The notes beneath the pieces are model-generated. The model made no database searches, was not told where the DNA came from, and saw nothing but the letters and a program-made list of their open reading frames with translations. Source: Bolinopsis microptera (taxonomy: Eukaryota; Ctenophora; Tentaculata; Lobata; Bolinopsidae). Taken from it: a stretch of DNA of 64,000 bases. Every line of letters starts with the position of its first letter. The stretch's first letter is position 1. Location of the stretch: NCBI RefSeq assembly GCF_026151205.1, contig NC_087078.1, positions 18,763,765 to 18,827,764 on the forward strand. Direction: 5' to 3'. Positions 49,090 to 60,560 of the stretch are shown here, one piece after another. The position numbers were made by a program, and so were the translations under genes.

Positions 49090-49541
49090 GGAGCTTTTGA
49101 TTCCATACGGATTTATATTTGTAATTTAAAAGAATTTCTCGTAATATGTTTTACATATAAATAATCATGTATTTGAATTTCTTAAATATCACATTTTAAC
49201 AATTAACCTGTAGTTTTATTTGGTTCGTTAAGTCAGTAACTGTTAAGCACTAACAGTAACACAGCTGTTATCGTAACTTATGTACTGGGACTATATATTG
49301 TTAATACAATCTTGATATTATTGAGTAACCATGTCATGAAAGTGCTCTCTAATTACGTTACCACATCAACAATATCTTTGTTACGTGAACGTGTACACTA
49401 TAATACATTGAACAACTTCTGCTGTGTGATGAAAGTGATTAGTTGATACCTCAGTATCACATAACGTAGGGTTAGATAACATTTATTGCTGGGATAAACT
49501 AGGTTAAAATGTATACCATAATAACATAGCCACATTTTAGA

Positions 49542-49617
49542 ACGACTCTGACTGGGATTTGAACTTGTAACCCCCGTCTTAAAAGCCGGCAGATTAACCA
49601 ACTGCGCCACCCGGGTG
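49542..49617 (-). repeat. tRNA-derived SINE-like head, right arm
   Basis: Complement of the left-arm tRNA-like sequence, about 85 bp inside the right end of the palindrome. Confidence 0.55.
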
Positions 49618-49700
49618 ATTGCATAATTACACGCGTTTTAAAAAAAATGTGTCTCAATTTTTGCTTAAATACAGCTCCAAAAATCCCTCATACACTACTG

Positions 49701-50965
49701 GCGGCGTGTACAAGTCCTCGCCTCACTTAATATAATCTATTGATATCATGTTACATTTTTACATGACATGAACCATGAAGTTACTGTGGTAGTGGCTGTT
49801 CAAATTCATGCTTCAAAACGCACACAAAACAGGTGATTTTCTCCGATCAGCTGATCCAACAAAGGAACCAATCAGTGAACAGGAAACTGAGTGAAACTAG
49901 CAAATGACAGTGTGAACTAGCCAATGAGATTAGATCTGTCGCACGGAAGCGCACGAAATACACCGCCTAGCTGCTGTACAGTGTATTCTGGTAAATAGTT
50001 CATAGGGCGGGGGCACACTGTCCAATCAGGTTTTAGCATTCAAAACACAGCAGCCAATGAAATCAGCGGGCCAAGCCAACAAAATTGAAATGAATGAGCT
50101 AAAGTCGTTGTCATGGTAACTGAAATTAGATAATGCTGAATAAGAGCGGATTGGAACGGCAGTTATTACCATACAATTACTAATTAATTATGAGTAATTC
50201 CATTACACTGTTGTGAAAAATACCACATCAATGAAACAGACTGATTAACAGACGGATTGTGCATATTGATGAAGTACACAATCAAATTTACTTAAATACG
50301 ATCAGGCAGTTTATGTTACGGTTACTAGAATTATAAGAATTACAAGAATTATAAGGACGTGAATTGTGTGTATTAGCGTGTAGGATTTCAACGTAAAACA
50401 GGAACATAACGCCAACATGCTACATTTAAATGTTCAATGTTAATAGTGTTGAACTTTAGTAACATAAACCAAGCTTCAATGATATGCCGAGAAAAATAAG
50501 CTTACAATTTTGGAATTCCAATCCATAAATGGCGAGGAAACTGTAGATCCAAACTCTCGATAAATTGATATGACCCTAGCAAAGGTTAATACACAACACG
50601 ATAAAATGTTGATCAGCGAATGATTAAACCATATACAGATAATTAACCCTTCCGCTTTTAAATGATTTTGTTGATAAAACCAAACCACAAATATCGATTG
50701 GCATTTACATGCAAAATTAGAAAATATTCACAAACATAGTTTAAAAAGCCGCCCAACGATACCAAACAAGTTGACAAATTTAATCAGGACAGATTAATTA
50801 AGAACGAAAAATATGCAGCACTGCTAGGAAATAAAAGCCACGCAATGCTGATCTATTATTAGAATACTCAACGAAATGTACCCGTCAATAATGAGGAACT
50901 CTGGGCACGCCAATATTGTAAAGCACATACTTAGCAGATAGTTAGCGGCTATCTGATATACACAG
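49701..50965. other. Intergenic, nothing firm
   Basis: Short ORFs only. A stretch near 50,505-50,595 on minus has an acceptor- and donor-like bracket but no recognised protein in any frame. Confidence 0.3.
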
Positions 50966-51092
50966 AATCACATTTGTGTAGTGTGTAGCCCTCCCTTTAC
51001 ATTTGTGTAGTGTGTAGCCCTCCCTTTACATTTGTGTAGTGTGTAGCCCTCCCTTTACATTTGTGTAGTGTGTAGCCCTCCCTTTACATTGG
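50966..51092 (+). repeat. 29-bp minisatellite, 4 copies
   Basis: Unit acatttgtgtagtgtgtagc followed by cctcccttt, four near-identical copies. Confidence 0.95.
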
Positions 51093-51520
51093 ATATATAC
51101 ATTATTAAACACTTTATCTGTGTGTAAATATAACAGCGAGGAATGTGGGATATGGGAACCTATTACCTACAATCTACATGCACAATTATCAAACAGGAAG
51201 TCACAAATTTAACGTGCATTTTTTATCTCAGCATAGTTGCGAAGACGAAACCTACAGCTCAAAACTCACAAATATTCACAACATACCGACGTCCAACATT
51301 CCTGGGCCAAATATAAGTGTCACAAATAAGTGTCAGCTCCCTCCCTCATATTGGATACACATAATAACACACTGCAATAACGATAATATCGAGAGCTACG
51401 GTACGTCTAACATAATATTATTAACACATAATATTCTGAGTTGTACATGTGATGTTATTGAGGGGGGAGATAGCAGCCCGGCCAACACAGACACACTCTG
51501 ATATTATATATCTGGTACAG

Positions 51521-52018
51521 TGATCACGTGGTATTACAAGTGATCAAGTGGGATTACAAGTGATCACGTGGTATTACAAATGATCACGTGGTATTTCAAG
51601 TGATCACGTGGTATTACAAGTGATCACGTGGTATTACAAGTGATCACGTGGTATTTCAAGTGATCACGTGGTATTACAAGTGATCACGTGGTATTACAAG
51701 TGATCACGTGGTATTTCAAGTGATCACGTGGTATTACAAGTGATCACGTGGTATTACAAGTGATCACGTGGTATTTCAAGTGATCACGTGGTATTACAAG
51801 TGATCACGTGGTATTACAAGTGATCACGTGGTATTTCAAGTGATCACGTGGTATTACAAGTGATCACGTGGTATTTCAAGTGATCACGTGGTATTACAAG
51901 TGATCACGTGGTATTACAAGTGATCACGTGGTATTTCAAGTGATCACGTGGTATTACAAGTGATCACGTGGTATTACAAGTGATCACGTGGTATTTCAAG
52001 TGATCACGTGGTCTTTTA
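51521..52018. repeat. 20-bp CACGTG satellite, about 25 copies, trimer order
   Basis: Unit tgatcacgtggtattacaag, about 25 copies. Units ending attaca, attaca, atttca recur as a 60-bp higher-order repeat, with one unit missing near 51,850. Each unit has the E-box palindrome CACGTG and the TGATCA palindrome. Not a CRISPR array because there are no unique spacers. Confidence 0.95.
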
Positions 52019-52065
52019 GATATCAGGTAGTCACGTGTCTGTTTATTGGGCACCACGTACCAAGC

Positions 52066-52140
52066 AAATGTCGCCCCAGTGGCTTAAGATCGCCCCGCAT
52101 GCAGAAGGTCCGGGTTCGAATTAGGTCTCGAGCACTATTT
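52066..52140 (+). repeat. tRNA-like SINE head
   Basis: An A-box-like agtggcttaagatcgcc and B-box-like ggtccgggttcgaattag with tRNA spacing. Acceptor pairing is not seen. It directly follows the CACGTG satellite. Confidence 0.45.
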
Positions 52141-52610
52141 TTCATCCGAACTGTAACAATGTATTGCAAAAATCTAATTACTCAAACATGATCCATGTCG
52201 GTAAATTGCTTGCCTGGTCTATGAAAGTTTATCTGTTCGACATTTGGTTGCCGAACATTTTTTATCAGCGCCAAAATCTCATTAAACTGCAGGTGAGAGG
52301 TGTTCTAGCGAAATTGTAACATTCCCGCACGGACCTAACTTATCCGCCATTTCGTATCTGAACATTCGCTTACAAAATTAAAATTCTGAGAAGAAAACAT
52401 CTACTGTAAATATTAGTAAAACGAGCACTACAACATATTGTTAGAGGACCGGGAGAGTAAGTAAAGTGAAGTGGTTATCTTTATATACGCTAGAATGTAG
52501 AATGTAGATTCATTAACTTAATCTTATAAATCAATTTACCTCAGATCTAATTACATTTTGCTAAAAATAGAAAATAATGTCAAAAGCAAAAGATGTCATA
52601 AAGATATCAA

Positions 52611-52679
52611 CATCAAAAGATGTCAAAAGCAAAAGATGTCAATATTATTGACATCTTTTGCTTTTGAAATCTTTTGATG
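52611..52679. repeat. 69-bp near-perfect hairpin
   Basis: catcaaaagatgtcaaaagc on the left is mirrored by gcttttgaaatcttttgatg on the right around aatatt at 52,645, with arms of about 32 bp and one or two mismatches. A partial copy of the left arm precedes it at 52,578. Confidence 0.8.
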
Positions 52680-55302
52680 GTGACAATGTGTCTAAGTCTG
52701 GGAATAAGATTCAACTGACAAAAGTAGATGGTCTTGAAGGAGTCTACAAGAATATCTCATAAAGCTGTCATCTGAATAATACATATTATATAGATTGCAT
52801 ATATATGATCCCTAAATTAACTGAATATAATAAAACTCACTTTGCTAGCTCAGTAAAAAGCAATGATTATAACGATCCTCACAATGCAGTATACACCACT
52901 TTAACACAGCTTAACAAACTATCCTAACTAAAGGTATCCCGCTAATGTTTAACTATTGTTATCACAAGACATGTCAAAGCGGGCCAAAGAGAACTTAATC
53001 ACACTTATTTGTTTATCAAGTTGAGGGTATTCAAGCTCCATCAACAATGAATTATGTAGCTAACGTTAGGATTTAGCAACGTCAACAGATGGTTCAGGGG
53101 ATGAATATTTGAAAAGTTGCTTTTTTAACATTCCTCCCTTTTTTAACTGGATGTTGTAGTTATAAAATGGAAATTTCTGTTTTCCTAAAGTTCTGCAACT
53201 AAGTGACCATAGGAGAATGCATATACTATTACTATTCTGTGAAATTGATGTCAATTATGATCATTTCGTCATCAGTCTCAAGGTAAAATTAGATATTTAT
53301 GTTTCAATATAAATTTGAACTCTGCAGATTCATGACGATGTAGACTATTGAAACTAATTTCGAAGAATAATAGTATCCATTGCATTGTTCAATCACTTAG
53401 TTGCAGAACGTTAGTAAAAGCGAAAGTTTCAACAATTTGGCAACATCAATGAAACCGCAACCACTGTAATTCTATACACCGCCTGTCAATAGATTAAACA
53501 ATTATAGGCTTGATATTTTGCAACAAGGTTACCGTTCTAAAGGGCTTTACCGGGTACTGAGTCCGTTAAATTAGTTAGATTGTGACAAATAAAACCCTAT
53601 TAAGAAATATGATTGCTAAATCGCTATCACGTGTTAACTAAAATATAGTTAATGTCCCCACAACTATCCAGTAGTAGTATAGTATAGTATCCTAATACAG
53701 ATCTATTAATAATAGATTAAAAGTGCCAGGTGTCCAACAAAAGCTGGAAATATAGTGCAGCATCAGCTCCAATCTTCAGTAGAACTAGACAGCGATATCA
53801 ACAGGGTGATTTTAGTGCCTGAGTCACTCATACAGAAAATAAAATATAGCTGTTTCTACAGAATTTACAGTGCATGTCTACTCTAAGTTATAGAATCAAT
53901 TCCGCCACTGCTATTACACTCATGGCCACTGCAGTTGACAAGTCGAGTGATGAGAGGTGGATTATGGTGGACCTCAATCAAGTTACCATGACAACTACAC
54001 TAGATACCAATCAAGGGGGTTGTTGAAACATGATAGGGCTCTCTTTTAATGCTCTTGCAGATGTCTAACAAGGCTGCCATCAATACTCAAGAGTCAAATC
54101 TCCAAACAAGACACACACACTTTCACAAGACACACTTTCACAGAGAAAATGGCAACATCACATCTCCTTGAATTTACAGCGGCTTCAGCAAACAAGCTTC
54201 CAATGTTCCTTCTGACAGAGTAGGGAACGTACAACTACACAAGTGCTGGGAAGTGCCGCAGAGTGCCGGGCTAGACTAATACAATAATTACCCGGCCTTC
54301 TTACTCTGTATTATATTACAAAACTACAAATCTATTACATTTATTGAGAAAATTATGTAATGTAACGCGATAGAAGTTCTTTAAGCGGGCAATTCCAGTC
54401 CAAACCCTGGATACATGACATAAAAGATTCGTTTTCACTTGTTTGCATGAAAAGCATTAATACAGATATAGCTATTTTATTAGGGCTGCTGGTCGATAAC
54501 TAGCTGTGTGTGATACGTTTACTGATGATGAGGAATTCTTTAAAATGCTTCCTTGATAGGGGGGGGGGGGGGGGTCCCCCCTTGATAATGCCTCCGTAAT
54601 ATTATATAATATGTGATTTCTTGTAATGTGCTTACCGCGTTACAGAGCTCCACATATCACGACATGACTACCTGGGAGAGAGTAATTTTATTAAAATATA
54701 TTTTAAATTGAATGTATTTATTTATTTTAATTCACCTTAATTAAAAGTAGCGTAAAATTGGAAGTTAATCAAAAATCAAGCGTCTTATTAAACTATAACC
54801 GTTTTCTATTTAACTACCACAACACACCGTAAACTACCACAAACAAAACCATATAATCTGCAACAGGAGCAATGAAATTGATACTATTTATGTTTTGAAG
54901 ATGGCATTCGAGAATATTTCCCTGCAGTGAATGACACGTACACCTAAATTATAAATACCTGATGATCAAACAGGCATGCTGTATTCTCAAGAATTAAACG
55001 CAATCCAGAATAAATTAAACGATCCTTCAACACAAGACTGACAATTAAAAACTTCCCGGTACACAAGTCAACTGCTAATTGAAGGACAACAGACTAATAA
55101 ATTAAATTAAATTAACAAGCACTTTAAATCAGCCTATCAAGTAAAAGTTGTGGTCACCCTGAATTATTGAAAAAGACATTAAAATTTTAAAAAGAGTATC
55201 AGTTTGATATCGGATATTTTTTAGTTTATCTGTTGTTCTAAAAGCATATAAAAGAATTAAAGGAAGAAAATGTGAGAGAAGCCAGAGGAGAAAAAGTTCT
55301 AG
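52680..55302. other. About 2.6 kb intergenic, with a poly-G tract
   Basis: No coding exon or RNA gene recognised. A run of about 15 G at 54,559-54,573 is followed by tccccccc, so it can fold back. The right end must contain the PBDC1 3' UTR. Confidence 0.35.
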
Positions 55303-55923
55303 TCATGATGCTGGAGGTTCACTATCCTTGGCCCCAGATTCCTCGACTTTTCCGTTCTCAGCTGCACAGTTTTCCTGGTTATTATCCTCAGTTGCCCCAC
55401 TCACAGCTTCCTCTTGCCCTGCTTCCTTCTTGGAGTTAGGATCCTTACCAAGATGGCACATGTTGAGACCCTGCCTGTTTCTCGCTACCTCTATCGCTAG
55501 AAACTGCACTCTAGGCACAAGAGTGGTGTTAGCCTCAGAATACCCATCCTTACAGTCCAACCTGAGCAATGTACCAAAGTTATAATCCTCCACGTGGTAC
55601 TCAAACATCCGGCAGAAACTCCTCCACCGTCTCTTAGCAGCTTCACTCTTCAGTTTGTCCACGTCTATCACATCTATCTTCACACGGGGGAAAGTAACCA
55701 TGTAATTCTGATACAATTCTTCGTCAAATTTAGAGAGTTTTAACTTGGTGCAGTTTATACTACAGATTAGCTTATAGTAGACTTGGGCGTGTCTGAACGC
55801 TTTCTCCGCCCAGAGTTCTTCCACCCCAGTGTCATTGTTGTATTTGGTTGCATCTAACTTCTGGAGCTCCTTTTTCCTCGTTTCCAGTTGCTTCACTGTA
55901 GGATTTAGGACGCTCAACGACAT
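55303..55923 (-). CDS. PBDC1: PBDC1 (polysaccharide biosynthesis domain-containing 1), intronless
   Basis: 206 residues from ATG at 55923 (MSLSVLNPTVKQ). The frame is open further upstream, but gtag just before the ATG looks like an acceptor, so a 5' UTR intron is likely. The conserved core is clear: ELWAEKAFRHAQVYYKLI (about 36-53), KLSKFDEELY, RVKIDVIDVDKLKSEAAKRR (about 80-99), RSFCRMFEYHVEDYNFGTLL, LLRLDCKDGY and RVQFLAIEVARNRQG. A disordered Glu/Gly/Asn-rich tail of about 45 residues follows, as in vertebrate PBDC1. The family (yeast YPL225W) binds nascent translation factor eEF1A as a chaperone; the name reflects an old mis-annotation. The length is close to that of human PBDC1 (about 233). 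It lies downstream of DGLUCY on the same strand, about 700 bp apart. Confidence 0.9.
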   Translation of the reverse strand: MSLSVLNPTVKQLETRKKELQKLDATKYNNDTGVEELWAEKAFRHAQVYYKLICSINCTKLKLSKFDEELYQNYMVTFPRVKIDVIDVDKLKSEAAKRRWRSFCRMFEYHVEDYNFGTLLRLDCKDGYSEANTTLVPRVQFLAIEVARNRQGLNMCHLGKDPNSKKEAGQEEAVSGATEDNNQENCAAENGKVEESGAKDSEPPAS

Positions 55924-55983
55924 GACCTCTCTACGGAAAATTTGACGGATGAGAATTTCAGCATGTTCTAGAAATTTGATCAA

Positions 55984-56667
55984 GTATTAGTATTAGGTCA
56001 TACTTACACAAGGGATATATTATGTCATGCTGTTGTGTGTAGTCAGTGCGTTAGAACTACTATATATGTGCAAAAATAACGCTATTGTATTAACTGAAAT
56101 GATCTGCAGAGTGCACAGCTCTAAGACAATTCAAGAAAACAAAAAACAATGGCGCGACGTCATGGTACAAGGCCATCTGATGATCTCTCTTTCAGTAAGA
56201 AAAGATCTTCAAAACAAATGATATTCGCGATAGGGTGGTCCCTTTAAGAAAGAAAAGAACTTCTAAATATCTAAAATTCGAAAAAAGGTTTTAATGCGAT
56301 TTTGATGTCAGAATTGTGAATTCTCATGCAATATGATATATAAACCGATTTTTAAAAATCAAGCTTTATACAGCATAATTATAATTTATAGTCAACATAA
56401 ATCTCTTCCCCCTTAGGCTTAATAAATATATGAATTGAATATGTCTGGCGAAATCAGAACTAAAACAACGAACATACAAACGTCGATTAAAAAAATGTAA
56501 AGGTTGATTCAAATTTCTTGGCAAGGATCGTGTCGGGAGTTGTAATGACTTCCTTTACTGCTATTTCTATATTTAAGTTAACGATTCAGTCAATTATAAA
56601 AGCAGACAAGATACTTAAACCGGGCAAACTGTTCCCGTACATTTATTTTCTGAATATTAACTGTTTC
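55984..56667. other. Spacer between PBDC1 and DGLUCY
   Basis: AT-rich, no ORF of note. Presumably holds the PBDC1 promoter and the DGLUCY 3' UTR. Confidence 0.35.
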
Positions 56668-58485
56668 TCAAGCCTCCACCACTTTTTTCAACTCACATAG
56701 AATCTTAGAATGAACTTCCAAGTAATCCAGCCCATCGACAGTCAACTCCTTCTGTCCTGTGCACCCGTCCCTAAATCCTAACTCTGTCAACCACTTGTGA
56801 AGTTGTAAATCTTGCTCAGAACTCAGGAGGAACTCATTGATTGGGCGGGGCTTGTGAGCACCGATAGCTTTACGTCGGTACCGATCATGAACAGGACAAG
56901 CTTGAAGAGCGTAGAGCCCTGCTGCTATTGCTAGTCCACCCCAGTTTGACACCCCGCACGACACAAGATAATCAGCAGATACATCAGCTGCTATTGTCTG
57001 GCCCTGGGGTATGTTCTTTATGACACTCTCCCTCACCTTTCCCATCCCTAGCTCATTGCCCCCGTCGCCAACACCTATTGTGGTTATACTAGGCTCCTTT
57101 TGAGCCTGCCGGAATATCTCAGCCATGGCGCCCACCTTGTGACTCACGTCACGTCCCCGCATGGTGTAATATTTGCCATCTGCAGCAGGGCTGGGACGCT
57201 CGATCGCTATTAGATGTGTGAATTGCCCCTCAGCAATCTCAGACAGTCCAGTAGTGGTTCCCCCCACGGGGATAAAAGGATTATTTTCGTGGGTGTACCC
57301 TAGACTCTTACAAATTCCTAGGCATTTAGCCAAGCCATTAGCACTGGAGTCAATAATAAAGTAAACCTCGATATCCAGGGCATTAAGCGCTCTTGCTAGA
57401 TATATAGCCCCAGCAATTCCATCATTCTCCTCAGGAGGGTCTGAGTCAAACAGAGGGAAACCCAGCAGAATGCCAACAGTTTTGGCTCTGTTAGAAAGGT
57501 CAAGACAGACTTTAGCAAACTCACCCGGAATCACAAGGTGTTCTAATCCTCTGTTTCCAGGATCAACTGTTATAGCTGACTCTATAGCTGACAACTGGGA
57601 TAGAGTGCGTTGAGATACAGATACATATCTCTGTCTTGCGGGATCAGTACATACTACTGAAGGTTTGGGGTATAAAGTAGAGTCGACCATCTTAGGGACA
57701 TTTTCCGAGAGCACGTCAGAAACAAACATATTACCAGGAGAGTGACAGAAGGATTTCGGGAGTTTGGCAGATCTCAGCGCTACGTTTCCGGTAACTCCAC
57801 ATGGCCAGAAACATGGCACAGTGCCAGGTGGGATAACTCCTTCACTGCCAAAATCTTTCTTTAATACCCCCGGTTTAATGTAACTAATCCCAATATCCTC
57901 AGGGTTACCCATGTGGATGGGAGCTCCGTGAGCAAAGTCCATGTTCACAGACAGCTCAACTGCTTTCTCTAGCAAATTCACAGGAATACACCTCATTGAT
58001 ACGGCCATGTTACAGTTAAAAGGGCCTGATGGGACACACGGGATGTTGGTAATGAACATAGAAACATTACCTGATTTAGCAGACTCCAATTCAATGCCGT
58101 TACTCACTAATTTAGAATCGAAGGAGAAACTACAGCCAAGGTGGAAGGACACGAAATCATCCCAGGGGTGATGTAGAAGGTCAGGAACTGGTTCAGGTTG
58201 TGGAACTCCATTCTCGAACTCCTGATAAGCTGGTATATCTGTTCTTATATCCGAGTCATCAGCTAATGCCGGTGCGTCTGTTTGTCCCGGGGCACTCTGG
58301 AATATCAAGGGACAGGGGCCAGGGTTCTGTTCGCAAAATATACGAAAGTCCTCAGCGTACTCAGAGGGAACTATTGACAAGTTTGTCTGTAAATATCCTG
58401 GATAGGCACCAAATGTGGAACGTTTAAAATCGTTTCCTTTGCGATAATTCCTTCTACCATCGACAGGGTGCAGGTGGGACAGCAT
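56668..58485 (-). CDS. DGLUCY: D-glutamate cyclase, mitochondrial type, intronless
   Basis: 605 residues, close to the vertebrate enzyme (about 616), in one exon from ATG at 58485. It converts D-glutamate to 5-oxo-D-proline. The N-terminal DUF1445-type domain (about 25-275) shows CPLIFQSAPGQTD, IRTDIPAYQEFENG, DDFVSFHLGCSFSFD (109-123), FITNIPCVPSGPF, MRCIPVNLLEKAVE and HGAPIHMGNPEDIGI. The C-terminal DUF4392-type domain (about 310-600) shows LDLSNRAKTVGILLGFPLFD, NDGIAGAIYLARAL, IAIERPSPAADGKYYTMRG, TIGVGDGGNELGMGKV and SADYLVSCGVSNWGGLA. Both halves look intact. The N-terminus has several Arg and Lys and few acids, compatible with a mitochondrial presequence, but this is not decisive. The vertebrate gene has introns; none are seen here. 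Confidence 0.95.
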   Translation of the reverse strand: MLSHLHPVDGRRNYRKGNDFKRSTFGAYPGYLQTNLSIVPSEYAEDFRIFCEQNPGPCPLIFQSAPGQTDAPALADDSDIRTDIPAYQEFENGVPQPEPVPDLLHHPWDDFVSFHLGCSFSFDSKLVSNGIELESAKSGNVSMFITNIPCVPSGPFNCNMAVSMRCIPVNLLEKAVELSVNMDFAHGAPIHMGNPEDIGISYIKPGVLKKDFGSEGVIPPGTVPCFWPCGVTGNVALRSAKLPKSFCHSPGNMFVSDVLSENVPKMVDSTLYPKPSVVCTDPARQRYVSVSQRTLSQLSAIESAITVDPGNRGLEHLVIPGEFAKVCLDLSNRAKTVGILLGFPLFDSDPPEENDGIAGAIYLARALNALDIEVYFIIDSSANGLAKCLGICKSLGYTHENNPFIPVGGTTTGLSEIAEGQFTHLIAIERPSPAADGKYYTMRGRDVSHKVGAMAEIFRQAQKEPSITTIGVGDGGNELGMGKVRESVIKNIPQGQTIAADVSADYLVSCGVSNWGGLAIAAGLYALQACPVHDRYRRKAIGAHKPRPINEFLLSSEQDLQLHKWLTELGFRDGCTGQKELTVDGLDYLEVHSKILCELKKVVEA

Positions 58486-60414
58486 TTTGTGCGATGCTGA
58501 ACTAATTGAGTAAAGGTGAAGATGTCGAAATTCGAAAACACTGATCGGTACTGTCGAAGAAATTTCTGTAACATTAATCTACGTATGGTTATCCCATCAG
58601 TCCCCAAATTTCACAAAACTTCAAAAACCTTTCCCAACCATTCAACACTTACATGAAAGTTTAAACAAAACATGTTTACGGTAAACAAAATGTTTACCAA
58701 AACAAAACTGCCGAGAGAAGGTGAACACAGTACAATGATACATTGAATACGGTCGGCTATATAACTGAGTAGCTGTGAGCTGAGGCGGTCTGTGCATGAC
58801 AAATAATGAGTGTTATATAAACGTGCACGATAGACCAAGCCGCGTCACGATCATGTCGTGTATTGTTTATGTTTACATTTTAAAACAGTCCCATTCGAGT
58901 GATGTACGGTATATTACTGTAGTGTAGTGAGTGATGTAAGAGTTAAGTTAAGGGAGTTAGTAAGAGTAAGAGTGTAAATTTGACGGTGAGTTGATTAGAT
59001 ATTTGTTGAGAATGTGGAACATTATTTAAGTACAATGGAAACTGTTATTTAAATGATCGAACGTTCTCGAACTAAATGTACACGGAAGTCCAACAATTAT
59101 TATCAACTGGATACAATAAAATTGCATATTTTCGACAAATTGAACTCTCAAATGTAACAACCTTTTATTTGTAAAGACAACCGAAAAAGAAAGACCAAAG
59201 CTGAAAATGTCCATCGTGGTAATTTTTGGTTATCCACATATTCTGTGGTGTGACCACGCACGATGATATTAGCAGAGGAAGAAAATCAAGCATTATTCGG
59301 AGTAATAAGACTGAAGTTAAGTTTAAGTATAAGATGAAGATTGAAATCATATAAAATCAGACTGACGAAAAATCAGAGAAGACTTTTGATGTCAAATTTA
59401 AGAGATGCGATCAAATAAAAACCATTTTGTTTCTTGTCATTCAATATGAAATTAATTTGAGTAAAGGATACGTCAAAGACTTTAAAAACACTGACTGGCG
59501 GTAAAATATAACACGTTGATGAGAGTGACCTTTCTAGAAACTCACAACATCTTCTCCATGGAGCTGGGAGTATCGACGACATCATCACTTAGTGACAGAA
59601 GAAACAAGCACAGAAAGTAATGAAGTTTTGTGGGATAGTTTGTCAATGTATATCAGAAGGGTTATTGTGGCTGTACACTAAATCCAAACACGAATCAGGA
59701 CTGTGAAAAGATACCTCAGGGTGTAAAGGTAACGACATTGGTGTGGCCGATTAACATTCGTAAAGACATTGTATCCAATGCGAAATTAACAATTTATTCT
59801 ATAGAGCGCGCGGCGTTGGTCATCAGTTTTACTGAAATTGCGCGTCATTATAATTTGTCAGACATTACCCAACTTAGCATCTGCTCGGTAACATTGTAAA
59901 CACACTGATATAAAATTGATTAAAAAACCGTATTTAAAATTAAAACCAGCAAAATGAAGAATTTAAAAATATAATTTGTGATCGTGATTTTGAAATTCAT
60001 TTTATGCAAAACTAAAAATTATTAATAAATCATGCACACAAACAACAAATTCGTACAATTTAATGAAAATAAATTTAAATCGAAAATTGCATGTTTTGAT
60101 TTACAAAATTTAATTTAATAAATTATTTAAGTATTAATGCTTTCAGAGTTCTAGAAGTGTATCCCATTTTTTGCGCGCCGCGCATTTTTTAAAATTTTGA
60201 AAAATCGAGCGTTAGTTTAAACTTTTCATTTAATGTGATTTCGTGACTCCTAACCGTTTTCAAACAGTTTAATGTCCGACGTCTTGACCTGCAAAACTCT
60301 TCCTTCAACCTCATCCCTCAGAAAACGAGCTTTGAGGTCTCCTAGATTTGTTTATTTAAATTTTGTAGATATTTTACTGTACTATTTTATATTGTATACA
60401 ATTTTACGGACGAA
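58486..60414. other. Intergenic, nothing recognised
   Basis: AT-rich DNA upstream of DGLUCY with only short open frames, no recognised family, no RNA gene and no element ends. The DGLUCY promoter is presumably at the left. Confidence 0.35.
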
Positions 60415-60560
60415 ATTATCCTAGGGGAGACTCCAAACCCACCGCTTCGGCGGGTGGTTGATGCACTGTTCACAAGCAAGAGCCACTTTGGTCTACTTGC
60501 TGTGAGGTGTCTCAGCTACATGGGTTGGGGGTCCCCCTTTTAAAAGAAAAGAAAAGAAAA
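60415..60560 (+). mobile_element. Retroposon 3' tail with (aaaag)n end
   Basis: A GC-richer block (ccaccgcttcggcgggtgg hairpin, ctgtgaggtgtctcagctac) ends in ttttaaaagaaaagaaaaga, a short A-rich tandem tail like those of the LINE 3' ends elsewhere in the window. No coding part remains. Confidence 0.45.

Larger units (their letters stand above)
43602..49700. mobile_element. 6.1-kb near-perfect palindrome carrying a duplicated gene pair
   Basis: Position x on the left corresponds to about 93303 minus x on the right. The arms (43,602 to about 46,430 and about 46,872 to 49,700) read identically apart from one base in a homopolymer (10 T near 44,730 versus 9 A near 48,570). The outer ends are CAGTAGTGTATGAGGGATTT and its complement. 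Flanks are ...TTGGCGG on the left and GCGGCG... on the right, so a 4-bp GCGG duplication is possible but weak. Each arm holds, from outside in, a tRNA-like sequence, an unknown gene transcribed outward, a TATA box and a C2H2-finger gene transcribed inward. The centre is a tandem array. No known transposase is recognised. It could be an inverted-dimer mobile element, a recent inverted duplication, or a foldback assembly artefact. Confidence 0.7.

Noticed and set aside
50476-50688. Possible internal exon on minus bracketed by ag and gtaagc
   Set aside because: None of the three frames gives a recognisable protein and no partner exons were found.
51521-52018. CRISPR-like regular array
   Set aside because: The units are contiguous with no unique spacers, and the sequence is an animal genome; it is a satellite. 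The same applies to the arrays at 7.9, 37.8, 42.1 and 50.97 kb.
55924-55983. 20 extra N-terminal residues for PBDC1
   Set aside because: An acceptor-like gtag lies just before the ATG at 55923, and the extension does not resemble the family.
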